Made by a program: the position numbers and the translations under genes
Notes under the pieces: generated by a model
Databases searched by the model: none
Told to the model about the DNA's origin: nothing
Seen by the model: only the letters and a program-made list of their open reading frames with translations
Shown: positions 27,036-34,654 of the stretch, piece by piece
How the letters are laid out: every line of letters begins with the position of its first letter
Position numbering within the stretch: position 1 is the stretch's first letter
Assembly: GCA_027062365.1 (NCBI GenBank)
Contig: JAMOTK010000017.1
Span: 1 to 53,355 of the forward strand
Reading direction: 5' to 3'
Length of the DNA: 53,355 nucleotides
DNA from: Sulfurovum sp.
Lineage (GTDB): Bacteria > Campylobacterota > Campylobacteria > Campylobacterales > Sulfurovaceae

Positions 27036-28208
27036 ATGATGGCTAAAGTATTGGTATTAGGTGGTGGGTTTGCAGGTGTGGAAGTGGCTATTTATTTGCG
27101 TAAGCAAAAGATAGACGTGACCTTAGTGAGTGATAGAGATTATTTTTATATCTATCCTACTTCTATTTGGATACCTACAGGAGAAGTGACACGAGAAGAT
27201 ATTTCTATCCCTCTTGTTACCTTGGCAAAAAATCATGGTTTTGAGTGTATTATCGATGCTGTTGAGGCAATAGATGCCACTCAAAAGTCTGTGAGATTAG
27301 AGAGTGGATGTATTTTAGAGGACTTTGATTATATCGTAGTGGCATTAGGTCAAGACAAAATAGCACTCAAAGGGATGGAACACACACTGTCTATTTGTGG
27401 TAAACCCCAAGAAGCTACAGAGCTTTATGAACGATTAGACAAGCTCATCAACGAAGGTAATGGAAAGATTGCCATGGGCTTTGGGGGCAATCCTAAAGAC
27501 TCATCAGCTGTGCGTGGTGGTCCTGCTTTTGAAGTACTGTTTAATGTGGATACCTATCTAAAAAAAAGAGGTGTACGCGAGAACTTTGAACTTACCTTTT
27601 TTGCACCGATGGAAAAACCAGGTCAAAAGATGGGAGACAAAGCCCTTGTAATGATGGATAAAATGTTTAAAATGACCAATATTACCAAAAAAGTAGGCTC
27701 TAAAATTACCTCATTTGTAGAAGATGGTATCACCTTTGTAGATGGGAGTAAAGTAGAATCAGATTTGACTATGTTTATCTCAGCAGGGACAGGTCATCGT
27801 ATCGTAGCTGATTCAGGATTACCTTTGAGTGAAGCAGGATTTATCCTAACCAATGAATACAATGAGATAGAAGGCTTTGAGGGGATATATGCCATCGGAG
27901 ACACAGCCTCTCTCATGGGTCCAGAGTGGAGAGCCAAACAAGGGCATGTTGCTGAGGTCATGGCAAAAAATGTAGCCTATAATATCGCTATGGATATACA
28001 AAAAAATCCTAAAAAGAAAAGCTATATGGAACATCTCAATATCTTGTGTGTCATGGATACAGGCAATGGAGCTGCTTTTGTCTATAGAAGCAAAAAAGGT
28101 GGGGTCATGATACCTATGCCATGGGTCGGTCACTGGATGAAAAAAGGGTGGGGCTGGTATTGTCGCCACTCTAAATTAGGACATATCCCACGTATCCCAG
28201 GGATGTAG
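27036..28208 (+). CDS. SQR/NDH-2-like FAD-dependent oxidoreductase
   Basis: A 390-residue flavoprotein of the sulfide:quinone oxidoreductase/type-II NADH dehydrogenase superfamily. The FAD site is VLVLGGGFAGVEVAIYLRK, a second motif is DYIVVALGQD, and a late FAD motif is YAIGDTASLMGP. A membrane-associating C-terminus (PMPWVGHWMKKGWGWYCRHSKLG) is typical of SQR-like proteins. In true SQRs a catalytic Cys lies in a K-C-A-G-A-P motif; here the same place reads AVRGGPAFE, so that Cys is missing. Sulfide oxidation is therefore not assured. It is in the ccoG operon (17-base gap). The exact substrate is unknown. Confidence 0.75.
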   Translation: MMAKVLVLGGGFAGVEVAIYLRKQKIDVTLVSDRDYFYIYPTSIWIPTGEVTREDISIPLVTLAKNHGFECIIDAVEAIDATQKSVRLESGCILEDFDYIVVALGQDKIALKGMEHTLSICGKPQEATELYERLDKLINEGNGKIAMGFGGNPKDSSAVRGGPAFEVLFNVDTYLKKRGVRENFELTFFAPMEKPGQKMGDKALVMMDKMFKMTNITKKVGSKITSFVEDGITFVDGSKVESDLTMFISAGTGHRIVADSGLPLSEAGFILTNEYNEIEGFEGIYAIGDTASLMGPEWRAKQGHVAEVMAKNVAYNIAMDIQKNPKKKSYMEHLNILCVMDTGNGAAFVYRSKKGGVMIPMPWVGHWMKKGWGWYCRHSKLGHIPRIPGM

Positions 28209-28271
28209 GTAGAGATGTAGGTTTAATAGGTTTATGCTATATTGTATTTTTACTTCTTCTAAAGGCAGATT

Positions 28272-29117
28272 ATGAATACACTTAAAAACTATATCTTATA
28301 TGCACTACTCTCTTTTTTGTTGATAGGAATGGTGTTTTTTGGTATCAAAGCCTATAGCCATGCGATTACGTATGAAAATATCACCACCGAAATAGTCGCC
28401 CTTCAAGGGGCAGAAGAACAAGCCAAACGACAATTAGAGATATTTGCTATGAATCTAGTAGGAGATGTCTTTGGTACAGAAAGACAGCACAATTTTACAG
28501 CCCTAAACACTAAAAAAATCCATGCCATGCAAGAAGCCCAAGCCTATACACGCTACTTTATGTATCTTTTGGGTGGGGTACTTTTTTCTTTTTTCTTTCT
28601 CTCTTTACAAGCCTATACCTTTTTTGGTGCAATGTCTGCGATGATTACGCTCATTTTTGGGCTAATTACCCCTCTTTTGATGGTGACTATCCACAAAGAA
28701 GTAGACTATCTAGGCGATATAGTCCTCTCTTTTGAGTCCAAAGGAGTCCTAGGCTCTATCCTCAAACTTTTTGAAAATGGGGATATTGTTGTAGCCTTAG
28801 TAATCGTACTCTTTTCTGTCTTTGTCCCTATACTCAAAGTAAGCACACTACTTTTTGTCTCTATCTTTATGAAAAGTGATTTTGCCCATAGTCTGGTAAA
28901 ATTTTTTAAATTTATTGGCAAATGGTCGATGGTCGATGTCTTTGTAGTAGCTGTTTTCTTGGTCTACCTGACTGCCAACAAAGGAGACGTAAGCCGTGCC
29001 GAAATAGAAGTAGGGCTTTACTTTTTTCTAGCGTATGTGTTGGTCTCTATGCTCGTAAGTTTGAGTGCAGATAAAATGTTACATCAAAAAAATAATAATT
29101 TAGGCTTAGCTCTTTAA
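28272..29117 (+). CDS. PqiA-like integral membrane protein
   Basis: A 281-residue membrane protein with five or so helices. The C-terminal half (about 150-275) matches a paraquat-inducible protein A domain, including VFVPILKVSTLL and the signature GKWSMVDVFVVAVFLVYL. The first helix and a following periplasmic loop (about 28-95) are not part of that family. PqiA proteins are usually linked to outer-membrane lipid transport through MCE proteins, but no mce gene is adjacent. Its 3' end overlaps that of mqnA by 12 bases on the opposite strand. Confidence 0.8.
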   Translation: MNTLKNYILYALLSFLLIGMVFFGIKAYSHAITYENITTEIVALQGAEEQAKRQLEIFAMNLVGDVFGTERQHNFTALNTKKIHAMQEAQAYTRYFMYLLGGVLFSFFFLSLQAYTFFGAMSAMITLIFGLITPLLMVTIHKEVDYLGDIVLSFESKGVLGSILKLFENGDIVVALVIVLFSVFVPILKVSTLLFVSIFMKSDFAHSLVKFFKFIGKWSMVDVFVVAVFLVYLTANKGDVSRAEIEVGLYFFLAYVLVSMLVSLSADKMLHQKNNNLGLAL

Positions 29118-29741
29118 AAACTTTTTTAACCCTCTTTTGGCTTTCCAATCTAATTTGTAATGGATGTATTGTAAGTACCATGTGAGTTGAGCAGGGGTGA
29201 TATTTCTTTTTTTTGCTTCTTTTTTGAGGATATATTGAGGGATTTTTACTTTTTTTTGGGTAAAGTTTTGGGCTAGTTTTTTGATGGCCTTGCCGTGTTT
29301 ATTGTAGCATAGTCTAGCAAACACAAAGGGTAATCCTGTTTTTTCATGCCATGCTTGGGCTAAGTCGATGCCTTCTCCTCCTTCTAGGTAATATTTTAAA
29401 GCTGTATCGCCTATGAGAACCTTGCCTTCTAATTGCAATACTTTGGCTAGTTGATTGGAGGTGGCTGAAGCTGGGTCACTTTGGGCTTTGCCTTTGAGGA
29501 GTAAGACGCTATAGACTTTTTGGTGGGCGATAATCCCTGCGTTGGTACATTGATGTTTTTTAGAAGCAATAGAAGAGATGAATCCTGCGTTGATGGCTCT
29601 TCTTTTGAGGGCTTTATTGATTTGTGAGGGGACAGCACGTTTGTAGTGTAGGGACATCTTAAAGGCATTGTTAGAGATGGCTTTTTTGAGGAAAACTTGA
29701 AACGGTAAGAGGTTAAGATAACGAATACTTCCAAATAACAT
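29106..29741 (-). CDS. mqnA: Chorismate dehydratase of the futalosine menaquinone pathway
   Basis: A 211-residue MqnA-like protein with the family opening MLFGSIRYLNLLPFQVFLKK, the substrate-binding GFISSIAS, and the GDTALKYYLEG strand. MqnA converts chorismate to 3-enolpyruvylbenzoate, the first step of the futalosine route to menaquinone used by Campylobacterota. The start at 29741 is preferred because the 14 extra N-terminal residues of the longer frame are not family-like. It is slightly shorter than many MqnA (about 230-280 residues). Transcribed divergently from moaD. Confidence 0.82.
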   Translation of the reverse strand: MLFGSIRYLNLLPFQVFLKKAISNNAFKMSLHYKRAVPSQINKALKRRAINAGFISSIASKKHQCTNAGIIAHQKVYSVLLLKGKAQSDPASATSNQLAKVLQLEGKVLIGDTALKYYLEGGEGIDLAQAWHEKTGLPFVFARLCYNKHGKAIKKLAQNFTQKKVKIPQYILKKEAKKRNITPAQLTWYLQYIHYKLDWKAKRGLKKFLKS

Positions 29742-29813
29742 GACACAACCCCTTTGTATATTAAGCGTAATTATACCAAACAAGAATTATAATCGCGTAA
29801 AGGATTTATATAG

Positions 29814-30035
29814 ATGATAAAAATAGAATTTTTAGGCCCTATAGGGAAAGCATCCATTCAGATGGAAGCCGATACGTTAGCAGATGTTTCTGCGAAGCTA
29901 AAAGAAGATGCTAGTTTGACTCAATGGCTAGATAAATGTGCTGTAGCACTCAATGATACGATGGTCAATGATTTAAGTATTGTTCTAAAAGATGGAGACA
30001 AAGTCTCTATCTTACCTCCTGTGTGTGGTGGGTAA
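29814..30035 (+). CDS. moaD: Molybdopterin synthase small subunit
   Basis: A 73-residue ubiquitin-like sulfur carrier ending in VCGG, the C-terminal Gly-Gly that is thiocarboxylated and gives sulfur to precursor Z. KDGDKVSILPPVCGG is diagnostic. Ribosome-binding site AAAGGA. First gene of a moaD-moaE-moeA unit. Confidence 0.93.
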   Translation: MIKIEFLGPIGKASIQMEADTLADVSAKLKEDASLTQWLDKCAVALNDTMVNDLSIVLKDGDKVSILPPVCGG

Positions 30036-30037
30036 AG

Positions 30038-30472
30038 GTGGAGCTTTATCAAGGGTCACTCGATACCAAAGAGATTTTTGGTAGGTGGCTAGACGAACAA
30101 GCGTCTTCTAACTATGGAGCATATATCCCTTTTGTGGGTACAATACGTGCCGAAGATGGGATAGAAGCACTCAGCTTTGACATTTATGAACCTGTGCTTC
30201 AAGCATGGTTTGACAGATGGCAAGAGAAAGCTCAGGCATTGGGTGCTGTGGTGAAGATGGCACATGCCCTAGGAGATGTACCTGTACATAGCTCTTCGTA
30301 TATCTCGGCTGTGTTTTCGCCCAAGCGTAGAGTTGCATTGGAGTTGATAGATACTTTTGTAGAAGATTTTAAAGCCAATGCCCCTATATGGAAATATGAT
30401 GTAATCAATGGAGAACGTATGTATGCAGAAAATAGAAGTACACCAATGGATGGTTCAGGATTGTTAGCATGA
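30038..30472 (+). CDS. moaE: Molybdopterin synthase large subunit
   Basis: A MoaE catalytic subunit of 144 residues, taking the GTG at 30038 as start (ELYQGSLDTKEIF). It lies two bases after the moaD stop, with GGTGGG as ribosome-binding site; the GTG at 30023 would add five residues. Conserved motifs are GAYIPFVGTIRAEDG, LSFDIYEPV, VHSSSYISAVFSPKR and the active-site lysines in FKANAPIWKYD. With MoaD it converts cyclic pyranopterin to molybdopterin. Its stop overlaps the moeA start by four bases. Confidence 0.95.
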   Translation: MELYQGSLDTKEIFGRWLDEQASSNYGAYIPFVGTIRAEDGIEALSFDIYEPVLQAWFDRWQEKAQALGAVVKMAHALGDVPVHSSSYISAVFSPKRRVALELIDTFVEDFKANAPIWKYDVINGERMYAENRSTPMDGSGLLA

Positions 30473-31665
30473 TACATTTTGATACATCCATACAAATGAT
30501 ACAAGATTTAGAGATAAAAGAGTACCAAACAAAAATGCTTTATCTCGTAGATGCTTTGGGGTATGTATTGGCTGAAGATGTGATAGCCGACCACAACTCT
30601 CCTGCTTTTCCTACCTCGGCGATGGATGGTTATGCCATTATACATGAAGATATGGCTTTGGGTACACTCCATGTGGCTAGTGTCAATCCTGCTGGTTCAG
30701 CGTTGCAAGAAGAGGTCATAGGAGGTACATGTATCAAAACCTTTACAGGCTCATTGATGCCCCATGGTGCTGATACGCTTATCCCTATTGAAAATGTAGA
30801 GATACAAGGCGAAGACATACTCATCAAAGAAGAAGTACCACAAGGGTTTTCTATCCGTGAAATAGGTGAGAATTATGCCAAAGGACAATTACTCATTGCC
30901 AAAGGCACAAAGATAGACTTTGCTCAAATTGGGGTCATGAGTTCTCTAAATATTTCTCATGTCTCTGTCTATGAGAAGCCTATTGTAGCCATCATTTCTA
31001 CAGGTTCTGAACTCCTTCAACTAGGCGAAGAGCAAACCAATGATGCACAAATTCGTTCTTCTAATAACTATATCTTAGAAGCAATGGTACGCAAATATGA
31101 TGGGACTGCTTTACAATTGGGTTGTATTAAAGATGACAAAGCCACTATTACCAAAGAGATTTCACAGGCATTAGAGAAGTCTGATATTGTTGTGACTACA
31201 GGTGGGGTAAGTGTGGGTGATTTTGACTTTGTCAAAGATGTTATTGATGCATTAGATTGTGAGATTATCTTCAAAGGGGTACGTGTAAAACCAGGTCAGC
31301 ATATCATGGTTGCACGAAAAGATGATAAATTTATCATAGGATTACCAGGATTTGCTTACTCTTCTACGGTGACAGCACTGTTGTATCTTGTCCCCTTGAT
31401 AGCAAAACTCCAACATGGCAAATGTTCTTTACGCAAAGTCAAAGCCAAACTCACAGAAGCCTTTGTAAAACGTGCCAAAAAAGCAGAATTTACAGCCTGT
31501 AATATATCTTTGGTTCATGGAGAATATTATGTAGACTTCAAAGACAAAAAAGTAGGTTCTTCTGCAATTTTGACCAATATGTTAGGAGACATCGCACTAC
31601 TAGTCACTTCTGAAGATGATACGTCTAAAGAGGTAGGAGATGAGGTTACTCTCTTACTTTTGTAA
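30469..31665 (+). CDS. moeA: Molybdopterin molybdenumtransferase
   Basis: A 398-residue MoeA that inserts molybdate into adenylated molybdopterin. Characteristic motifs are SPAFPTSAMDGYAI, FTGSLMPHGADTLIPIENV, IISTGSELLQLG, VVTTGGVSVGDFDFVKDV and FKGVRVKPGQH. The C-terminal beta-barrel domain (about 325-398) is present. The ATG overlaps the moaE stop (ATGA). A terminator at 31695 closes the operon. Possible molybdoenzyme clients are not in this window. Confidence 0.95.
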   Translation: MIHFDTSIQMIQDLEIKEYQTKMLYLVDALGYVLAEDVIADHNSPAFPTSAMDGYAIIHEDMALGTLHVASVNPAGSALQEEVIGGTCIKTFTGSLMPHGADTLIPIENVEIQGEDILIKEEVPQGFSIREIGENYAKGQLLIAKGTKIDFAQIGVMSSLNISHVSVYEKPIVAIISTGSELLQLGEEQTNDAQIRSSNNYILEAMVRKYDGTALQLGCIKDDKATITKEISQALEKSDIVVTTGGVSVGDFDFVKDVIDALDCEIIFKGVRVKPGQHIMVARKDDKFIIGLPGFAYSSTVTALLYLVPLIAKLQHGKCSLRKVKAKLTEAFVKRAKKAEFTACNISLVHGEYYVDFKDKKVGSSAILTNMLGDIALLVTSEDDTSKEVGDEVTLLLL

Positions 31666-31694
31666 AAAGAAAGCTCTTTTTAGCGTGATGATTT

Positions 31695-31724
31695 AGAGTG
31701 AGAGGATAGACTCTCTCACTTTTA
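31695..31724 (+). terminator. Rho-independent terminator of the moaD-moaE-moeA operon
   Basis: The stem AGAGTGAGAG / CTCTCACTTT, with one G-T pair and an 8-base loop, ends in TTTT, 30 bases after the moeA stop. The remaining bases to 31904 are very AT-rich (promoter-like, with a TTATAATTATAA palindrome near 31824), and I see no gene in them. Confidence 0.75.
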
Positions 31725-31904
31725 AAAACATTGCAAAATCAGAGACGGCTTTGCATCCCATTTTTATCGCACAACTTAATAACTCTTTGTTTAAAACTTT
31801 CATATTATATATTTTATTTGTACTTATAATTATAAAATATTCTAAATTGACATATTTTAAGATTTTTTATCTATAATAAGATATAAAATTTAAAAGGATT
31901 CATT

Positions 31905-32561
31905 ATGATAGGACTGAATGATATTGTCGATAAACTAAAAGATGTACTCTCTCAAACTACCATTAGCAAAAAAGTCTTTGACAAAGATGTAGCCAAAGCA
32001 CTCAATATCCCTCAAGGGACATTTGCTTCTATGAAAAAAAGAAATTCTATTCCGTATGAAGAGATATTAGAATTTTGTGCGATTAAAAAGATTTCGGTTA
32101 ATTGGCTCTTTTTTGACCAAGCTGTAGATATGCTCAAAGAGGAGACTGAAAAGTTTTTTCATGTGCGTTATTTTTCTGATATTCGTGCTTCAGCTGGTGG
32201 AGGTGCGTATGGATTTGATGAAAAAGCATACCAAACACTTCGGATAGATAGGACTATTATGGACAATATGGTAGGACTAGGCAATACGAAACTAGAAGCC
32301 ATTCATGTCAATGGAGAGTCTATGGAACCTACGTTACGAGATGGTAGTATAGTATTTTTGGATAGAGAACAAAGAGATATTACAAAAGATGGTATTTTTA
32401 TTGCTGCAACTACCACAGGGCTTTTTATCAAACGTATTAGACAACGAGCCGATGGGATGGTAGAATTGATTTCTGATAATACCATCTATACCCCCGAACT
32501 CATCTCATCAGATGAGATAAGCATCGTAGGTAAGGTAGTAGGCAATATCGAGAGTATTTAA
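31905..32561 (+). CDS. CI/LexA-like repressor with S24 autopeptidase domain
   Basis: A 218-residue regulator. The N-terminal helix-turn-helix (about 20-70, KKVFDKDVAKALNIPQGTFASMKKR...ISVNWLFFDQ) is of the phage CI type. The C-terminal S24 domain has the nucleophile Ser139 in NGESMEPTLRDGS and the general base Lys176 in GLFIKRI. A candidate self-cleavage site is Ala97-Gly98 in RASAGGGAYG. Such proteins are inactivated by RecA-stimulated cleavage in LexA relatives; whether this one is SOS-responsive is unknown. A paralogue lacking the peptidase lies at 24072. The gene is followed after 6 bases by the convergent FTR-rhodanese gene. Confidence 0.88.
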   Translation: MIGLNDIVDKLKDVLSQTTISKKVFDKDVAKALNIPQGTFASMKKRNSIPYEEILEFCAIKKISVNWLFFDQAVDMLKEETEKFFHVRYFSDIRASAGGGAYGFDEKAYQTLRIDRTIMDNMVGLGNTKLEAIHVNGESMEPTLRDGSIVFLDREQRDITKDGIFIAATTTGLFIKRIRQRADGMVELISDNTIYTPELISSDEISIVGKVVGNIESI

Positions 32562-32567
32562 AAGGGA

Positions 32568-33308
32568 TTAGCCTTTTTGTGTCTCTCCTGAGAATCCAAT
32601 GATACCAGGGCGTAGGTTAGATACATGTTGGAAACCTAGACCTTTCATCGCATGTTGGACTTGAAAGCTTCTACTTCCTGAGTGACAGTATACGATGATA
32701 GCTTCATCTTTTTTACCTGCTAACTCTTCTTCTACTTTGTTATAAAACTGTGAGGTAGGTACAAGGGTATCTGTCCCTACAATATGACCCATTTGAAATT
32801 CCATAAACTCTCTAGTATCTACAAGTGTAAAGTGTATCATTCCTAGTTTTTTGGCTTCGATGAGTGCTTCTAATTCATCTCCATCTAATTGCTCTTCTTT
32901 GAGAAGGACTTCGGCTTGTTCTTTAGAGAGTCCTTTGGAGTGTGTATGCACCACTTCTTCTATCGTATCATGTTCATCTTGTGATGCTGCATACTCTGGA
33001 GTACAAAAGATACCACAGTGACAAAGACCATCTTCTGGTATCTCTTTTTCTATGGCAGGTTTACAAGGACATATACGGTTGTCTGCTGCTTTTTGCTCTT
33101 CTTTTGTTTCACCAATCACCATAAAACAAGGACAAAACTGTTTGCCGTAGATAAGCTTATTTCTAGCCAATCCCATGGTCACACCTTCGTTTACCTCTTC
33201 ATTAGGGTTTTGTACCCAACCAAATTGTTTATTGACTTTTTTTACAAAAGCGGATGTTTTTTCAAGCTGGGCTTGAAACTCGTCTGAATTCATATCTATT
33301 TGTTGCAC
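32568..33308 (-). CDS. Ferredoxin-thioredoxin reductase catalytic domain fused to rhodanese
   Basis: A 246-residue fusion. Residues 40-105 carry the FTR beta-subunit cysteines: C59-P-C61, C80-P-C82, C96-H-C98 and an additional C102, enough for a 4Fe-4S cluster and a redox-active disulfide. Residues 150-245 form a rhodanese domain (VDTREFMEFQMGHIVGT, YCHSGSRS with active Cys208). The fusion suggests iron-sulfur-mediated reduction coupled to sulfur transfer, attractive for a sulfur-oxidising bacterium, but no FTR alpha subunit or ferredoxin is nearby. Its start shares one base with the stop of the lipoprotein gene upstream. Confidence 0.87.
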   Translation of the reverse strand: MQQIDMNSDEFQAQLEKTSAFVKKVNKQFGWVQNPNEEVNEGVTMGLARNKLIYGKQFCPCFMVIGETKEEQKAADNRICPCKPAIEKEIPEDGLCHCGIFCTPEYAASQDEHDTIEEVVHTHSKGLSKEQAEVLLKEEQLDGDELEALIEAKKLGMIHFTLVDTREFMEFQMGHIVGTDTLVPTSQFYNKVEEELAGKKDEAIIVYCHSGSRSFQVQHAMKGLGFQHVSNLRPGIIGFSGETQKG

Positions 33309-33817
33309 TAGTTTTCCTTACTTATGTTACTGTCTGTATTTTGTGTGATACTATCAAACTCTTTTACAAAGTTTTTTATTTTTTTATCCCATGTTTTGAG
33401 AAGATTTTGTGTTTGATTCAAATCAATATGAATAGTTTCGCTATTGATGTCAATACTTGTCTCTATATCATGAGAGATTTTTTTCATTTGTACTTGCATT
33501 TGTTGACTAAGATTATTGAAAAACTTTTTGGTTTTATTGGTATCAATAACTATCGTACCATTCTCCATGTCAATACCTAATTGATTTAACTTAGTCATCG
33601 GCTTTTCTGAAAGTTTATTTTCAGATGCTTCTACACGTGCTTTTGCAAATATTACTGCATCTTCAGCTTTTTTGGCTTCAAATTCTGCTAAAACTTTGGC
33701 ACGTGTTTGGGCCACTATTTTTGCATCATGTTCTTTTTGCCTTTGAGCATCATGTTCTTTATCTTGACATCCTGTAAAGGCAAGAAGTAACATAAATGTG
33801 ATAAGTAAATATTTCAT
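33308..33817 (-). CDS. Lipoprotein with coiled-coil region
   Basis: A 169-residue protein with a lipoprotein signal peptide (MKYLLITFMLLLAFTGC; lipobox F-T-G-C with Cys17). The mature part is hydrophilic and helical, rich in charged heptads (EHDAQRQKEHDAKIVAQTRAKV and so on), so it is probably a coiled coil. It is translated just before the FTR-rhodanese gene on the same strand (1-base overlap). I do not recognise a family; function unknown. Confidence 0.75.
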   Translation of the reverse strand: MKYLLITFMLLLAFTGCQDKEHDAQRQKEHDAKIVAQTRAKVLAEFEAKKAEDAVIFAKARVEASENKLSEKPMTKLNQLGIDMENGTIVIDTNKTKKFFNNLSQQMQVQMKKISHDIETSIDINSETIHIDLNQTQNLLKTWDKKIKNFVKEFDSITQNTDSNISKEN

Positions 33818-33875
33818 AATTTATCCTTTGTGCTTATATTTTATTAGGTACAGTATACAATGATTGATAAAAAGA

Positions 33876-33910
33876 AGGTAAAACTCCTATATCTTTAGAT
33901 ATATAGGAGT
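33876..33910 (-). terminator. Terminator after the small GKC-peptide gene
   Basis: The stem ACTCCTATAT / ATATAGGAGT (33883-33910) has an 8-base loop. On the minus strand it is followed by TTTTACC, giving a terminator about 44 bases after the stop of the 69-residue peptide gene. On the plus strand no T-run follows. Confidence 0.65.
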
Positions 33911-33953
33911 ATAAAAGGAGGGTATTGAGTAAATTATCTACAGTTTAAAAGAA

Positions 33954-34163
33954 CTATTCACTTTTTGCTGGTGTTTCTTTTGTATCTTTTGTAGCAGTTT
34001 CGCATTTCCCAGCGTTACATTTTTTATCTGTAGCTTTAGAAGCATTACATTTTTTCTCAGTTTTTTTAGCATCTCCACATTTTCCTTCTCCACATTTATC
34101 TGCAGCAGTCGCAAGAGTAAGTGTAAGTGCGATAGCACCTAATAATGTAAGTAGTTTTTTCAT
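33954..34163 (-). CDS. Small exported Cys-rich peptide with GKC motifs (HvfA/bufferin-like)
   Basis: A 69-residue protein. Residues 1-21 are a signal peptide (MKKLLTLLGAIALTLTLATAA). The mature part, DKCGEGKCGDAKK..., contains six Cys in short repeats (KCGEGKCG, KKCNAS, KKCNAGKC) and is otherwise rich in Lys, Glu and Thr. The EGKCG motif is the hallmark of HvfA-type precursors (bufferins), whose Cys are modified by DUF692/HvfC enzymes to make copper-binding peptides. No such enzymes are in the window, so it could equally be an unmodified metal-binding peptide. The ribosome-binding site is AAGGAAA before the ATG. Confidence 0.7.
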   Translation of the reverse strand: MKKLLTLLGAIALTLTLATAADKCGEGKCGDAKKTEKKCNASKATDKKCNAGKCETATKDTKETPAKSE

Positions 34164-34249
34164 AGTTTATTTCCTTAATTGTATAAAGTATAAGCTTCAA
34201 ATGAAGCAAAGAATGTCAAGTAGTCTCTGTCTAGCAGTGTAACTATACT

Positions 34250-34293
34250 ATGAGGTTTGTGTACTCTATGTGTACTCAATACACAAATCTCAT
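34250..34293. repeat. Long inverted repeat between the two GKC-peptide genes
   Basis: The 14-base arms ATGAGGTTTGTGTA (34250-34263) and TACACAAATCTCAT (34280-34293) pair with one G-T wobble across a 16-base loop. The loop itself repeats TGTGTACT. No T-run follows on the minus strand, so it could be an operator or a processing hairpin rather than a terminator. A TAGTATAGT -10-like element of the 69-residue peptide gene lies right beside it. Confidence 0.5.
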
Positions 34294-34309
34294 CTAAATA
34301 AAAATATGT

Positions 34310-34489
34310 TTACTTACCTCCACATTTCCCTGTACTACATTTCCCTGCTTCACATTTCATAAAAGGTGCAAGTTTTTCTTGTGTGTATGTTTCTTTGCTA
34401 TCAAATGCCCCTTCGCTATAAAGAAGGTATGCCAAGAGTGATAAAAGTATTAAAAGAGTGACCAAAGTCCAAAGTAGAAATTTTTTCAT
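34310..34489 (-). CDS. Membrane-anchored small peptide with GKC motifs
   Basis: A 59-residue protein. Residues 4-23 form an N-terminal membrane helix (FLLWTLVTLLILLSLLAYLL) with no obvious cleavage site. The C-terminus is KCEAGKCSTGKCGGK with three Cys in GKC repeats, like the neighbouring 69-residue peptide. The ribosome-binding site is AAGGAAA, ten bases before the ATG, and a TATACT -10 box lies at about 34527 on the minus strand. The two peptides appear to form a small metal-related gene pair. Function unknown. Confidence 0.65.
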   Translation of the reverse strand: MKKFLLWTLVTLLILLSLLAYLLYSEGAFDSKETYTQEKLAPFMKCEAGKCSTGKCGGK

Positions 34490-34570
34490 AATAATATATT
34501 TCCTTAGAGAAGTGAGTTAAAAAGAAAGTATAACATAAAAGTAAAAGAGTAGGCACTCCTCAAAAAAAGA

Positions 34571-34608
34571 GTGTAGTCTCATCCTCTTATGGTACACTTA
34601 GACTACAC
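34571..34608. repeat. Inverted repeat upstream of the GMC oxidoreductase operon
   Basis: GTGTAGTCT (34571-34579) and AGACTACAC (34600-34608) are perfect 9-base complements 20 bases apart, in the divergent promoter region between the GKC-peptide genes and the GMC operon. The spacing fits a dimeric regulator binding two DNA faces or a hairpin in the leader. Confidence 0.5.
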
Positions 34609-34654
34609 AAAGTATGACTATGATACGTTAAATCTAAGCCCAAGGATATGTAAG

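Noticed and set aside
27036-28208. Firm sqr gene name
   Set aside because: The expected catalytic Cys is missing, so only superfamily membership is supported.
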